Source of the DNA: Cytophagales bacterium
GTDB lineage: Bacteria > Bacteroidota > Bacteroidia > Cytophagales > Cyclobacteriaceae
DNA: 44,924 bases
Reading direction: 5' to 3'
Assembly: GCA_016124425.1 (NCBI GenBank)
Contig: WGNT01000090.1
Coordinates: 1-44,924, forward strand
In this document: in pieces, positions 33,362 to 42,122 of the stretch
Layout: every line of letters begins with the position of its first letter
How positions within the stretch are numbered: the first letter of the stretch is position 1
Translations under genes and position numbers: made by a program
Notes under the pieces: generated by a model
Database searches by the model: none
Told to the model about the DNA's origin: nothing
What the model saw: the letters and a program-made list of their open reading frames with translations, nothing else

Positions 33362-33448
33362 AAAAATAAGCGGCATCGCACCGCTACAACTGTCTACCCT
33401 TGCTTCCTTCCGGACCTGGGGGAGTTGACAGGAGCTGGTCGTGCCGCT
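33362..33448 (-). ncRNA. ffs: 4.5S signal recognition particle RNA (small type)
   Basis: On the minus strand the diagnostic apical segment is present (CAGGTCCGGAAGGAAGCA). The ends pair, AGCGGCA (33442-33448) with TGCCGCT (33369-33375), forming the terminal stem, and a T-rich run follows as terminator. This RNA binds Ffh to target membrane proteins. The likely 5' end at about 33448 fits the promoter at 33454-33483. Confidence 0.95.
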
Positions 33449-33453
33449 CGGTA

Positions 33454-33483
33454 CAAATGTAGGTATTTTGTCAATGGTAACAA
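33454..33483 (-). promoter_or_regulatory. Promoter of the SRP RNA
   Basis: On the minus strand TTG, a 19-bp spacer and TACATTTG match the Bacteroidota consensus TTG..TAnnTTTG. The predicted transcription start falls at the outer base of the RNA's terminal stem. Confidence 0.75.
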
Positions 33484-33657
33484 GCGTATACACCGGAAAT
33501 ACCATTATTATAGGCTAATTGTCTCATTATCAAGCTAAAAATTATGGCAGCATTCTTGCACTGCTGTTTATGGGTAGCATAATCATTTCCTTTATGTCTT
33601 AAAAAGGAAGCTAAGCCGTTTTGCAATAAGATATTAACCTGTTAAAATTATAAATTT

Positions 33658-33951
33658 ATGAATTTAAGAAGCATCATTGTGGGATTTGGATTGCTCTTTA
33701 CCATTCAAGCTTGTACCATCTTTCTTCCGCGGGTACCCTACGAGTTGGGTATGAGCGAGAGTAAGTTTCTGCGGCAGAATAAGGACGCCGTCATTAGTAA
33801 TTTGGAGGAAGGCAAAAAGGTGTACCGGCTAAATACAGATCAACGGTTTTATATGTTAGCCACCTTTGAAGATGGTTTGTTGACAAGCTTGGAGGAAAAG
33901 GAGATAACGCCCGTTTGGCAGCAGCAACGAATTATGGATTCGGAAAATTGA
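33658..33951 (+). CDS. Small lipoprotein
   Basis: This 97-residue protein has a lipoprotein signal (lipobox IQAC, C19). The mature part ELGMSESKFLRQNKDAVISN and KVYRLNTDQRFYMLATFEDG loosely resembles the small SmpA/OmlA (BamE)-like fold, a helix pair followed by strands. I do not claim that function. It stands alone between the SRP RNA and the trp operon. Confidence 0.7.
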   Translation: MNLRSIIVGFGLLFTIQACTIFLPRVPYELGMSESKFLRQNKDAVISNLEEGKKVYRLNTDQRFYMLATFEDGLLTSLEEKEITPVWQQQRIMDSEN

Positions 33952-34022
33952 CTTTATACTACCCGCTTACTACATCCATGCAGGTAGAATCACAAAATCT
34001 TCCAAATAAAATTGGTAATTAC

Positions 34023-34053
34023 TTTTGTTAATTGGAACACGTGCATATCTTTG
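34023..34053 (+). promoter_or_regulatory. Predicted trp operon promoter
   Basis: TTTTG (34023-34027), an 18-bp spacer and TATCTTTG (34046-34053) fit the Bacteroidota promoter pattern. Transcription would start near 34060, only a few bases before the leader-peptide ATG at 34063. Confidence 0.65.
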
Positions 34054-34062
34054 TTTCAAATT

Positions 34063-34116
34063 ATGAACCGAAACTTTAACATACAAAACTGGTGGTGGTC
34101 TTTTAGCTTCTTATAA
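34063..34116 (+). CDS. trpL: trp leader peptide with three consecutive Trp codons
   Basis: This 17-codon reading frame MNRNFNIQNWWWSFSFL has three TGG codons in a row at 34090-34098 and stops at 34114-34116, three bases before the antiterminator arm. Its place between the promoter and the attenuator hairpins of trpE marks it as a leader peptide, whose translation speed senses charged tRNA-Trp. The expected 5' untranslated region is almost absent, so it may be translated in a near-leaderless way. Confidence 0.88.
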   Translation: MNRNFNIQNWWWSFSFL

Positions 34117-34176
34117 GGGGAGTTCAGCTAACCAATACCCTTTTTGTACGAAAATATTTAAGGCTTGCTGGACTCC
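34103..34176 (+). promoter_or_regulatory. trp attenuator: 1:2 and antiterminator (2:3) pairings
   Basis: Antiterminator: GGAGTTCAGC (34119-34128) can pair over ten bases with GCTGGACTCC (34167-34176, one G-U), which removes the left half of the terminator. Competing pairing: TTAGCT (34103-34108) with AGCTAA (34126-34131) shields the antiterminator arm. A ribosome stalled at the Trp codons frees the antiterminator; one reaching the stop codon covers it. Confidence 0.82.
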
Positions 34177-34195
34177 AGTAAGCCTTTTTTCTTTT
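34160..34195 (+). terminator. trp attenuator terminator hairpin
   Basis: The 12-bp stem AAGGCTTGCTGG / CCAGTAAGCCTT (one G-U pair) with a 3-nt loop is followed by a T-rich run. It ends about 18 bp before the trpE start, so when formed it would prevent transcription of the whole operon. Confidence 0.92.
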
Positions 34196-34212
34196 AAATC
34201 TATTTTATTTTC

Positions 34213-35619
34213 ATGGAAACATTTAGGATAAACACCCGCTTTAAAAAGCTGCTCGCCGATACATTGACGCCTGTCAGCGTTTACCTCCAAATACGGGATC
34301 GGTATGCAAATCCCATCCTTTTGGAAAGCTCCGACTATCACGGGCATGATAACAGCTATTCCTATATTTGCTGTGATCCCATAGCCACTTTTTCGGTAAC
34401 CAACGGTACGTTGAAGCAAACACTCCCAAACGGGGAAGTAAGTACGAAGGTATTGGCGGATGGAGAGAAATTGGTAGATCAACTTGAGTCGTTTTCATCC
34501 CGCTTCAAAGCTTCCGAACAACCGTTCAAGTTTATTACATCAGGTCTTTTCGGATATATCCAATATGATGGGATTGGGTATTTTGAGGATATTTCTCTTA
34601 CCAACAAGAAAGAGTCTCAGGTTCCTCAGATACACTACGCCGTTTACCGCAACATGATTGTGGTAGATCATTTTAAAAATGAGCTATACATCTTAGAACA
34701 TTACTTGGATGGAGAACAAGGTGCTTCTGGAATTGACAGGATTGAGATGGTGCTGAATAATAAAAACCTACCCAGTTACTCCTTTAAATTACATGGGAAG
34801 GAAACTTCCAATTACACCGATATAGCGTTCTTAGATATCCTCAGCAAAGGCCGGGATCATTGTTTTAAGGGGGATGTATTTCAGATTGTATTGTCCAGGG
34901 CCTTCTCCACAGGATTTAAAGGCGATGAGTTTAATGTGTACCGCGCACTACGATCCATTAACCCATCCCCCTATCTTTTTTATTTTGATTATGGTTCTTA
35001 CAAAGTTTTTGGGAGCTCTCCCGAGGCGCAGATAATCATCAAAGATGACCAGGCTACGATCTTTCCGATTGCAGGAACCTTCAAACGGACAGGAAATGAC
35101 CAGGCAGATGCGGAATTGGCCAGAAAGCTCTTCGATGATCCAAAGGAAAATTCAGAACACGTCATGTTGGTTGACTTGGCCAGAAATGACCTCAGTAGAT
35201 CTTCGGAGAAGGTCAATGTAGAAGTGTTTAAAGAGATACAGTATTATTCCCACGTCATCCATTTAGTATCTAAGGTTACCGGCAAGTTGCCAGTACATAC
35301 CAATCCCCTGCAATTGGTAGCAGATACCTTTCCGGCAGGGACACTTTCCGGAGCGCCAAAATACCGGGCGATGCAGCTAATTGATGGATTGGAGAATGCG
35401 CCGAGAGGTTTTTATGGCGGAGCAATTGGGTTTTTGGGCTTCAACGGAGATTTTAACCATGCCATTTTGATTCGCTCATTTGTTTCCGAAAATAACCAAC
35501 TGCGCTTTCAGGCGGGGGCTGGCGTCGTAGCGAAATCATCCATCGAATCGGAATTGCAAGAGGTAAGCAACAAGCTGGAAGCACTAAGGGCAGCCTTAAG
35601 AAGTGCTGAGAGCATTTAA
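34213..35619 (+). CDS. trpE: Anthranilate synthase component I
   Basis: This 468-residue TrpE makes anthranilate from chorismate with ammonia supplied by TrpG. The chorismate-binding C-terminal half is complete (GDVFQIVLSRAF, LFYFDYGSYKVFGSSPE, FPIAGTFKRTG, LVDLARNDLSRS, AGTLSGAPKYRAM, GGAIGFLGF). The N-terminal region carries LLESSD, part of the Trp feedback pocket, so it is probably inhibited by tryptophan. It is the first gene after the attenuator. The frame is intact. Confidence 0.95.
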   Translation: METFRINTRFKKLLADTLTPVSVYLQIRDRYANPILLESSDYHGHDNSYSYICCDPIATFSVTNGTLKQTLPNGEVSTKVLADGEKLVDQLESFSSRFKASEQPFKFITSGLFGYIQYDGIGYFEDISLTNKKESQVPQIHYAVYRNMIVVDHFKNELYILEHYLDGEQGASGIDRIEMVLNNKNLPSYSFKLHGKETSNYTDIAFLDILSKGRDHCFKGDVFQIVLSRAFSTGFKGDEFNVYRALRSINPSPYLFYFDYGSYKVFGSSPEAQIIIKDDQATIFPIAGTFKRTGNDQADAELARKLFDDPKENSEHVMLVDLARNDLSRSSEKVNVEVFKEIQYYSHVIHLVSKVTGKLPVHTNPLQLVADTFPAGTLSGAPKYRAMQLIDGLENAPRGFYGGAIGFLGFNGDFNHAILIRSFVSENNQLRFQAGAGVVAKSSIESELQEVSNKLEALRAALRSAESI

Positions 35620-35647
35620 AGACGCTGGAAAAGGCATTCATCTTAAC

Positions 35648-36226
35648 ATGACACGACAAATGAAAATATTGGTACTGGATAATTACGATTCTTTCACCTA
35701 TAACTTGGTTTATATTATCCGGGATTTGGGATACGGGGCGCAGATGCAAATCTATAGAAACGATAAGATTCCTCTGGAAATGGTGAATGAATTTGACAAG
35801 ATTCTACTTTCTCCGGGTCCTGGAGTGCCACAAGATGCTGGTATAATGCCCGAATTATTACAGCAGTATGCGGCTACTAAAGATATTCTTGGTGTTTGTC
35901 TCGGGCATCAAGCAATTGGCGAGGCTTTCGGATCTGGTCTGATCAACCTGACAGAGGTAGTGCACGGTGTGGCTTCCAGAGTGAAAATTTCCCCGGACCC
36001 GATCTTTGAGGGGCTTCCTGAATCCTTTTCCATTGGCCGCTATCACAGCTGGGTCATTGATGAATCCACCCTACCGGATTCCCTGGAGATTATCGCCAAA
36101 ACCCCAGACGGCCAGATAATGGCCGTTCGCCACCGCGCGTACAAAGTAAAGGGACTTCAGTTTCATCCGGAAAGTATCCTTACAGAACACGGGGTCCGCA
36201 TCATCAAAAACTGGCTGGAAGGGTAG
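35648..36226 (+). CDS. trpG: Anthranilate synthase component II (glutamine amidotransferase)
   Basis: This protein of about 192 residues is a class I amidotransferase that releases ammonia from glutamine for TrpE. It shows LLSPGPGVPQDAG, the catalytic Cys in LGVCLGHQAIGEAFG (C84 from this start) and His-Glu in LQFHPESIL. ATG at 35648 gives MTRQMKILVLDNYDSF; ATG at 35660 (MKILVLDNYDSF) is also possible and matches many relatives. An upstream start overlapping trpE is unlikely. It lies 28 bp after trpE in the same transcript. Confidence 0.94.
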   Translation: MTRQMKILVLDNYDSFTYNLVYIIRDLGYGAQMQIYRNDKIPLEMVNEFDKILLSPGPGVPQDAGIMPELLQQYAATKDILGVCLGHQAIGEAFGSGLINLTEVVHGVASRVKISPDPIFEGLPESFSIGRYHSWVIDESTLPDSLEIIAKTPDGQIMAVRHRAYKVKGLQFHPESILTEHGVRIIKNWLEG

Positions 36227-36296
36227 CGGGAAACGGAGTCCATCCCCACCTACCATACGGGACAAGTTATGGCCACTGTAAAACAATTTTAAACAC

Positions 36297-36389
36297 ATGA
36301 AATCGAGCATGACGAAAACATCAAACAGTGAGATGATTATCGTCGCGAGATTCCATCTGACCTTTGAAAAGCAAAAAATAAACAGATGA
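36297..36389 (+). CDS. Possible short reading frame coupled to trpD
   Basis: In the 159-bp gap between trpG and trpD a 30-codon frame (MKSSMTKTSNSEMIIVARFH then LTFEKQKINR) ends with a TGA that overlaps the trpD ATG (ATGA, 36386-36389). It could serve translational coupling or be a chance frame. No family is recognised and there is no signal or known domain. Confidence 0.3.
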   Translation: MKSSMTKTSNSEMIIVARFHLTFEKQKINR

Positions 36390-37396
36390 AAGATATTTTA
36401 AATCACCTGATTGAATACAAAACACTGACCCAAGCACAGGCTAAGGATGCGCTGAAGAAAATCGCCTCTGGCGAATTCAATCAAAGTCAAATGGCAGCTT
36501 TTTTGACGGTTTTTTTAATGCGCAGTGTGCGGGTTGAAGAATTAATGGGGTTTAGAGATGGCCTTTTAGACCTATGCATACCCGTGGATATTCCGGAATA
36601 TGATGCTATTGATCTTTGCGGTACCGGAGGAGATGGAAAGGATACATTCAATATTTCCACTTTAGCGTCCTTTATCGTCGCCGGAGCAGGTCAACATGTT
36701 GCCAAACATGGAAATGTAGGCGTATCATCCGTCTGTGGTTCTTCGAATTTGCTGGCTTATTTCGGTTATGAGTTTACAAACGATATCGGGAAATTAAAGA
36801 AAAGCCTGGACGAGGCTAAAATTTGTTTTCTCCATGCGCCACTTTTCCATCCGGCGATGAAAAACATAGGCCCCATTCGCAAGGATCTGGGTGTAAAGAC
36901 ATTTTTCAATATGTTGGGTCCTATGGTAAATCCTAGTTTTCCAAAAAAACAACTGGTAGGGGTGTTTAGTCTTGAGCTCGCCCGCATTTATGGGTATTTG
37001 TATCAAAACAACGATATGCAGTTTAGCATTATCCATGCCTTGGATGGATACGATGAGATATCACTCACGGGAAGTTTCAAAATCATTTCCAATGCAGGTG
37101 AACGCCTGCTTGCACCAGAAGACATCTCAATGCCTTTACTGCGGTCACAAGATATTTTGGGAGGAAAGACGGTTGAAGAAAACGCGAAAATCTTTGAAAA
37201 TATCCTTAAAGGTACGGGGACGCAAGCCCAAGAAGCTGTCGTGATTGCAAATGCGGCGGCAGCGTTGGAAACATCTCAGCCTAATTGGAGTTTTGACCAA
37301 GCAAGGGACGCTGCAAGCCAATCGCTGAAGAGCGGTAAAGCCCTTCAAGTATTTAAAAGATTAATAGAACCTCAACTATCGGTGCCCGTAAGTTAA
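36386..37396 (+). CDS. trpD: Anthranilate phosphoribosyltransferase
   Basis: This 336-residue enzyme joins anthranilate and PRPP. The PRPP and metal motifs are clear: DLCGTGGDGKDTFNIST, KHGNVGVSSVCGSSNLL and the C-terminal DGYDEISLTG. MAAFLTVFLMRS and the N-terminal helices are as expected. The length is normal and the frame intact. It starts 159 bp after trpG, the longest gap in the operon. Confidence 0.95.
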   Translation: MKDILNHLIEYKTLTQAQAKDALKKIASGEFNQSQMAAFLTVFLMRSVRVEELMGFRDGLLDLCIPVDIPEYDAIDLCGTGGDGKDTFNISTLASFIVAGAGQHVAKHGNVGVSSVCGSSNLLAYFGYEFTNDIGKLKKSLDEAKICFLHAPLFHPAMKNIGPIRKDLGVKTFFNMLGPMVNPSFPKKQLVGVFSLELARIYGYLYQNNDMQFSIIHALDGYDEISLTGSFKIISNAGERLLAPEDISMPLLRSQDILGGKTVEENAKIFENILKGTGTQAQEAVVIANAAAALETSQPNWSFDQARDAASQSLKSGKALQVFKRLIEPQLSVPVS

Positions 37397-37401
37397 CGCC
37401 A

Positions 37402-38223
37402 ATGAACATTTTAGACAAAATCATCGAACGAAAACGGCAGGAAGTAGCGGAACGGAAAGCCCTTACTCCTGAGAAGCTTCTTGAGAAAAGTACTTTTTTT
37501 GACGGGCAGTCCGTTTCTATGAAAAAATATCTTTTAAATCCCGAAAAAACAGGAATCATTGCGGAGTTCAAGCGAAAGTCACCTTCAAAGGGATGGATAA
37601 ATCCCGGGGCTTCCGTGGAAAAAACGACTATTGGCTATATGCAAGCCGGTGCATCTGCGCTTTCGGTGCTTACGGATGCAGATTTCTTTGGCGGAAGTAC
37701 AGAGGACCTTACCATTGCACGGAAATTCAATTTTTGTCCAATCCTTAGAAAAGATTTTATAATCGATGAATACCAGCTCTTGGAAGCAAAGTCGATGGGG
37801 GCGGATTGCATTCTCCTGATCGCAGCGGTGCTTGATCCGAAACGTCTGGAGCAGCTGGCAAAATATGCGCGAACGCTCGGCATGGAGGTGCTAATGGAAG
37901 TACATGACAGTGATGAACTTGAAAGATCCCTGAATCCGTATCTTGATGTTGTAGGTGTTAACAACCGGAACCTGAAAACCTTTGATGTAAGCCTGGAAAC
38001 GTCTCTGAACCTCGTGGATCGCATACCGAAGGAGTTTGTTCGAATCTCGGAAAGTGGCATTTCTAACCCCGCCACGTTAATTCAGCTAAAGGAAGCAGGT
38101 TATCAGGGGTTTCTTATTGGGGAAAATTTCATGAGAAGTATCCGGCCTTATCAAGCAGCATATAACTTTATGAACGAATACAGGCAGTTGCTTGCGGACA
38201 AGGCCCCAAAGTTGACGACATGA
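37402..38223 (+). CDS. trpC: Indole-3-glycerol phosphate synthase
   Basis: This 273-residue TIM-barrel enzyme closes the indole ring. Typical motifs: IAEFKRKSPSKGWINPG (catalytic Lys), LTDADFFGGS, ILRKDFIIDEYQL, EVLMEVHDSDEL, VGVNNRNLKTF and SESGI. TrpC is separate from TrpF here, unlike the E. coli fusion. It starts five bases after trpD and overlaps the trpF start by four. Confidence 0.95.
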   Translation: MNILDKIIERKRQEVAERKALTPEKLLEKSTFFDGQSVSMKKYLLNPEKTGIIAEFKRKSPSKGWINPGASVEKTTIGYMQAGASALSVLTDADFFGGSTEDLTIARKFNFCPILRKDFIIDEYQLLEAKSMGADCILLIAAVLDPKRLEQLAKYARTLGMEVLMEVHDSDELERSLNPYLDVVGVNNRNLKTFDVSLETSLNLVDRIPKEFVRISESGISNPATLIQLKEAGYQGFLIGENFMRSIRPYQAAYNFMNEYRQLLADKAPKLTT

Positions 38224-38888
38224 TAGTGAAGGTTTGTGGCATGCGAGAAGAGGAAAATGTGGCGCTGCTTTTAGCGGAGGCTGCACCCGATTTGATGGGC
38301 TTGATATTTTACCCCCAATCAAAACGCTACGTAGCGGAAAATGGAGGAAGTGCCCAGTTTTTCCAACAGCTGCCCCAACGTAAAGTAGGTGTATTTGTTA
38401 ATGAAACAATTGAGAATGTTGAACGTGCAATCGTGGCCTATGGGCTATCCCATGTGCAACTACACGGAGAAGAAACTCCGGATTTTATCGCTCAGCTCAA
38501 GGGCCGAGCCAACGTGGTCGTGATTAAGGTATTTCCAATCGATTCGTCCTGGGAATGGCATTTCGCTAAGGACTTTGTGGGTGTAGCGGATTGGTTTTTG
38601 TTTGACACCAGCACGCCTGAATATGGAGGATCCGGTAAAACATTTGACTGGTCGGTATTGGATGGCTATCCATTTGATGTACCTTTTTTATTGAGCGGAG
38701 GGTTAGCGGAGGGCCATATCGATGCGATTTGCTCGCTTGTGAAGCGTGTGCCTTTCTGTATGGGGGTAGATATAAATTCAAGGTTTGAGACCCGTCCGGG
38801 TTATAAAGATGTAGGACGGATTAAACTATTCATAGATAAATTAAAGTTGGTAACAAGTAACGCCGACAGTGTTCGGAAAAATGACTAG
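38220..38888 (+). CDS. trpF: Phosphoribosylanthranilate isomerase
   Basis: This 222-residue TIM-barrel isomerase has VKVCGMREEENV (catalytic Cys), GLIFYPQSKRY, VGVFVNE, VQLHGEE, FLFDTSTPEYGGSGKTFDW (catalytic Asp) and LLSGGLAEGH followed by GVDINSRFE. It is intact. The start overlaps the trpC stop (ATGA), so translation is coupled. Confidence 0.95.
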   Translation: MIVKVCGMREEENVALLLAEAAPDLMGLIFYPQSKRYVAENGGSAQFFQQLPQRKVGVFVNETIENVERAIVAYGLSHVQLHGEETPDFIAQLKGRANVVVIKVFPIDSSWEWHFAKDFVGVADWFLFDTSTPEYGGSGKTFDWSVLDGYPFDVPFLLSGGLAEGHIDAICSLVKRVPFCMGVDINSRFETRPGYKDVGRIKLFIDKLKLVTSNADSVRKND

Positions 38889-38891
38889 GTT

Positions 38892-40070
38892 ATGATTAAG
38901 GTAGATGAAAATGGATTTTATGGTAAGTTTGGGGGAGCCTTTATCCCCGAAATGCTTTACCCAAACATAGAAGAATTACGGGAGAATTATCTCCCAATCA
39001 TTAACTCAAGTGAATTTCAGAAAGAGTTCAGGTACCTTCTGAAAGATTATGTAGGACGCCCCACACCGCTCTTTTTAGCGGAGCGAATGTCTGAGAAGTA
39101 CAAGGCCAAGATTTATCTTAAACGCGAGGACCTCTGCCATACGGGTGCGCATAAGGTGAACAATACCGTAGGTCAAATTATCTTAGCCAAAAAGCTCGGT
39201 AAAAAAAGAATCATCGCCGAAACAGGGGCAGGCCAGCACGGAGTTGCCACGGCGACCGTATGTGCACTTATGGGTATGGACTGTACCGTTTACATGGGAG
39301 CTGTTGACATAGAGCGTCAAAAGCCTAACGTAGAACGTATGCGTATCCTTGGGGCGAAGGTCGTACCGGCTACATCCGGAAGCCAAACACTTAAGGATGC
39401 AACGAATGAGGCGATGCGGCAATGGATTAACAACCCGGTAGATACCCACTATATCATTGGTTCTGTGGTAGGTCCACATCCTTATCCTGAGATGGTAGCT
39501 ACCTTTCAGTCGGTTATAAGCGAAGAAATAAAGGCCCAATTGCTTGAGAAAGAAGGACGTGAAAATCCTGATTTGGTGATTGCCTGTGTAGGAGGAGGGA
39601 GCAACGCAGCTGGATCCTTTTACCACTACTACAATGAACCTTCGGTCCGTTTGATAGCTGTAGAGGCCGCTGGATTAGGGGTGTTTTCAGGCAAGTCCGC
39701 AGCTACCACAAGCCTAGGGAAACTAGGGATTCTTCATGGAAGCCGTACCCTGCTGATGCAGACAGAGGATGGACAGGTGGTAGAGCCCCATTCCATTTCA
39801 GCGGGATTGGATTACCCTGGCATAGGGCCGGTCCATGCCCATTTGTTCGACACTGGAAGGGGCGAGTTCATCGCTGTCGAAGATGAAGATGCCATGGTAG
39901 CCGGTATAGAATTGAGCAGGTTGGAAGGAATAATCCCTGCCATTGAGACAGCCCATGCATTTTCCGCATTGAACCAATTGTCCTATAATGCCTCCGACAT
40001 TATCGTCATCAACGTCTCAGGAAGAGGTGATAAGGACTTGGAAACATATATTAAATGGGGGAATTACTAA
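38892..40070 (+). CDS. trpB: Tryptophan synthase beta chain
   Basis: This 392-residue PLP enzyme condenses indole with serine. The cofactor Lys is K88 in [13 protein letters not shown]; the phosphate-binding loop [10 protein letters not shown] and [14 protein letters not shown] are present. It is the TrpB1 type that works with TrpA. It is intact and starts three bases after trpF. Confidence 0.97.
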   Translation: MIKVDENGFYGKFGGAFIPEMLYPNIEELRENYLPIINSSEFQKEFRYLLKDYVGRPTPLFLAERMSEKYKAKIYLKREDLCHTGAHKVNNTVGQIILAKKLGKKRIIAETGAGQHGVATATVCALMGMDCTVYMGAVDIERQKPNVERMRILGAKVVPATSGSQTLKDATNEAMRQWINNPVDTHYIIGSVVGPHPYPEMVATFQSVISEEIKAQLLEKEGRENPDLVIACVGGGSNAAGSFYHYYNEPSVRLIAVEAAGLGVFSGKSAATTSLGKLGILHGSRTLLMQTEDGQVVEPHSISAGLDYPGIGPVHAHLFDTGRGEFIAVEDEDAMVAGIELSRLEGIIPAIETAHAFSALNQLSYNASDIIVINVSGRGDKDLETYIKWGNY

Positions 40071-40081
40071 AATAAGCTGAA

Positions 40082-40858
40082 ATGAACAGAGTAGACGAAC
40101 TTTTCAAAAAGAAATCAACAAATATCCTTTCCATTTACTTTACAGCCGGATTTCCTGCGCTGGAAGATACCCTTCCGATAATGAAAGCCATTGAGGCTGC
40201 AGGTGCGGATATTATCGAAATTGGTATTCCCTATTCGGATCCCATAGCGGATGGCCCCACCATTCAAGATAGCAACCTGGTAGCGTTGAACAACGGTATG
40301 AGTCTTCGGAAGCTCTTTAGCCAGTTAGCTGATATGAGAAAGGAGGTGGCATTGCCCGTTATCCTTATGGGCTATCTAAATCCGGTAGTCCAGTATGGCA
40401 TAGAAGACTTTTGCCAGAAATGTAAGGAGGTAGGCGTCGATGGGTTGATTTTGCCGGATTTACCTATGAATCAGTACTTGTCAGAATACAAGCCTTTTTT
40501 TGACAAATACGACCTTCGGAACACGTTTTTGATTTCACCCCAGACGAGCGAGCATAGAATCCGGGAAATAGATGAACATACTGACGGTTTCATATACATG
40601 GTGTCCTCTGCCAGTATCACCGGCGCAAAGTCGGCGATAAGTGATGAGCAACTTGCCTATTTCGAGCGTGTGAGAAACATGCACCTGAAGAACCCTCGCC
40701 TGATAGGCTTCGGCATTTCAGACCGTGCATCGTTTAAGTCAGCTGCTTCATACTCCCATGGGGCCATCATAGGCAGTGCCTTTATCAATGTCTTGAAAGC
40801 GGCCAAGGATCAGGAAAAGGAAATAATCGCTTATATAAAAGGTATAATCAACGACTAG
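40082..40858 (+). CDS. trpA: Tryptophan synthase alpha chain
   Basis: This 258-residue TIM barrel cleaves indole-3-glycerol phosphate. The catalytic acids are E46 (IIEIGIPYSDP) and D57 (IADGPTIQDSN), matching E49 and D60 of E. coli. The loop FLISPQTSEHRI and SSASITGAKSAIS complete the site. It pairs with the upstream trpB and is intact. Confidence 0.95.
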   Translation: MNRVDELFKKKSTNILSIYFTAGFPALEDTLPIMKAIEAAGADIIEIGIPYSDPIADGPTIQDSNLVALNNGMSLRKLFSQLADMRKEVALPVILMGYLNPVVQYGIEDFCQKCKEVGVDGLILPDLPMNQYLSEYKPFFDKYDLRNTFLISPQTSEHRIREIDEHTDGFIYMVSSASITGAKSAISDEQLAYFERVRNMHLKNPRLIGFGISDRASFKSAASYSHGAIIGSAFINVLKAAKDQEKEIIAYIKGIIND

Positions 40859-40861
40859 CCG

Positions 40862-41881
40862 ATGATCATTCAACTAAAGAAAGACCTTCCGATAAAGGAT
40901 GTAGACTTCCTGACTGCAACTATAACAGGATTCGGGTATCAGATTACCCCGGTCTCGACGCAGTTTGGCCATTACCTTATCGGTATTGGGTCCCGAAATT
41001 TTGATATTCGAAAGATCGGGCATTTGCCCGGTATTCAAGATATCCATATGGTATCCGACGATTATAAGCTGGTCTCTAAGAAATGGAAAGTAAAGCCTAC
41101 AAAAATTGACTTGGGTGATGATATCGCGATTCAGGATGGTGAAATGGCAATCATGGCCGGTCCCTGCTCTATTGAGTCCGAGGAACAAATCGTCAATGTG
41201 ATCAACCACTTGAAACAATCCGGCATTTCGCTGATGCGCGGCGGGGTATTTAAACCCAGAAGCAGTCCTTACGCATTTCGTGGACTAGGGTTGGATGGTC
41301 TTAAACTCTGGCATCAACTAGCCCGGGAGGCTGGAATTAAGATTGTTACCGAGGTCATGCAGGTTTCGCAGATAGCAGAAATGTACGACTATGTGGATAT
41401 ATTCCAAGTAGGGGCAAGAAACACCCAAAATTTCAACCTCTTGGACGAACTTGGAAAAGTAGATAAAGCGGTTCTCATCAAACGAGGTATCTCGGGTACT
41501 ATTGAAGAACTGCTCCAATCCGCAGAATATGTCTTTTCCGGAGGCAATGAGAAGATTATCCTATGTGAACGGGGAATCCGAACCTATGAACGCGCAAGCA
41601 GAAATACCCTCGATTTGAACGCTATTCCTATTCTGAAGGCCAAATCCCATCTACCTGTAGTTGTCGATCCTTCGCATGGGATCGGTATCCGGGAGTATGT
41701 GCCGCAAATGGCACTTTCGGGAGTCATGTCTGGCGCGGATGGGATAATCTATGAAACACACGAAAACCCCGATAAGGCCTACTCCGACGGGCAGCAAACC
41801 CTGAATTTTGACCAAAGTTCCCTACTAGCAGATCAGATAAGAAAAACGTTTGCTCTTCGGAAGACATTTCAGCTTTTGTAG
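40862..41881 (+). CDS. aroF: 3-deoxy-7-phosphoheptulonate synthase with N-terminal regulatory domain
   Basis: This 339-residue type I-beta DAHP synthase catalyses the first step of the shikimate pathway. Residues 1-70 form a small ferredoxin-like/ACT-like domain (DFLTATITGFGYQITP) known to carry feedback control in this class. The catalytic barrel follows (IMAGPCSIESEEQI, LMRGGVFKPRSSPYAF, VVDPSHGIG, ADGIIYETH). There is no chorismate mutase domain. As last gene of the trp transcript, three bases after trpA, it ties precursor supply to tryptophan demand. No clear terminator was seen after it. Confidence 0.93.
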   Translation: MIIQLKKDLPIKDVDFLTATITGFGYQITPVSTQFGHYLIGIGSRNFDIRKIGHLPGIQDIHMVSDDYKLVSKKWKVKPTKIDLGDDIAIQDGEMAIMAGPCSIESEEQIVNVINHLKQSGISLMRGGVFKPRSSPYAFRGLGLDGLKLWHQLAREAGIKIVTEVMQVSQIAEMYDYVDIFQVGARNTQNFNLLDELGKVDKAVLIKRGISGTIEELLQSAEYVFSGGNEKIILCERGIRTYERASRNTLDLNAIPILKAKSHLPVVVDPSHGIGIREYVPQMALSGVMSGADGIIYETHENPDKAYSDGQQTLNFDQSSLLADQIRKTFALRKTFQLL

Positions 41882-42025
41882 ACGGGTATTTCACCAAGAT
41901 GGGTTTTTGCATTCCTGCCTTTAGATGTACCGAGGTTCAGTCGCTGTATGTTTTTGCTAAAATGCTGGGGCAGTTGCTAAAAAAAAGCGCTTTATCATTG
42001 TGTTAATAAACTTCCTTTTGGGTAA

Positions 42026-42044
42026 ATTGGATTGTATATCCAAT
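42026..42044. repeat. Inverted repeat upstream of the phospholipase C gene
   Basis: ATTGGAT-TGTAT-ATCCAAT has 7-bp perfect arms, about 80 bp before the phospholipase start. It is a possible regulator binding site; there is no further support. Confidence 0.3.
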
Positions 42045-42122
42045 AGATTACTACTATATTGCTTCCTGAAATTTTAGTTACTTATTAATCTTTAATTACC
42101 CGGAAAACGATAGTTTATTCCT

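Noticed and set aside
35603-35647. Upstream start for trpG overlapping trpE
   Set aside because: The extra residues are not conserved in the family; ATG at 35648 or 35660 gives the normal N-terminus.
41882-42000. Terminator after the trp-aroF operon
   Set aside because: No stable GC-rich stem followed by a T run could be found by eye in this interval.
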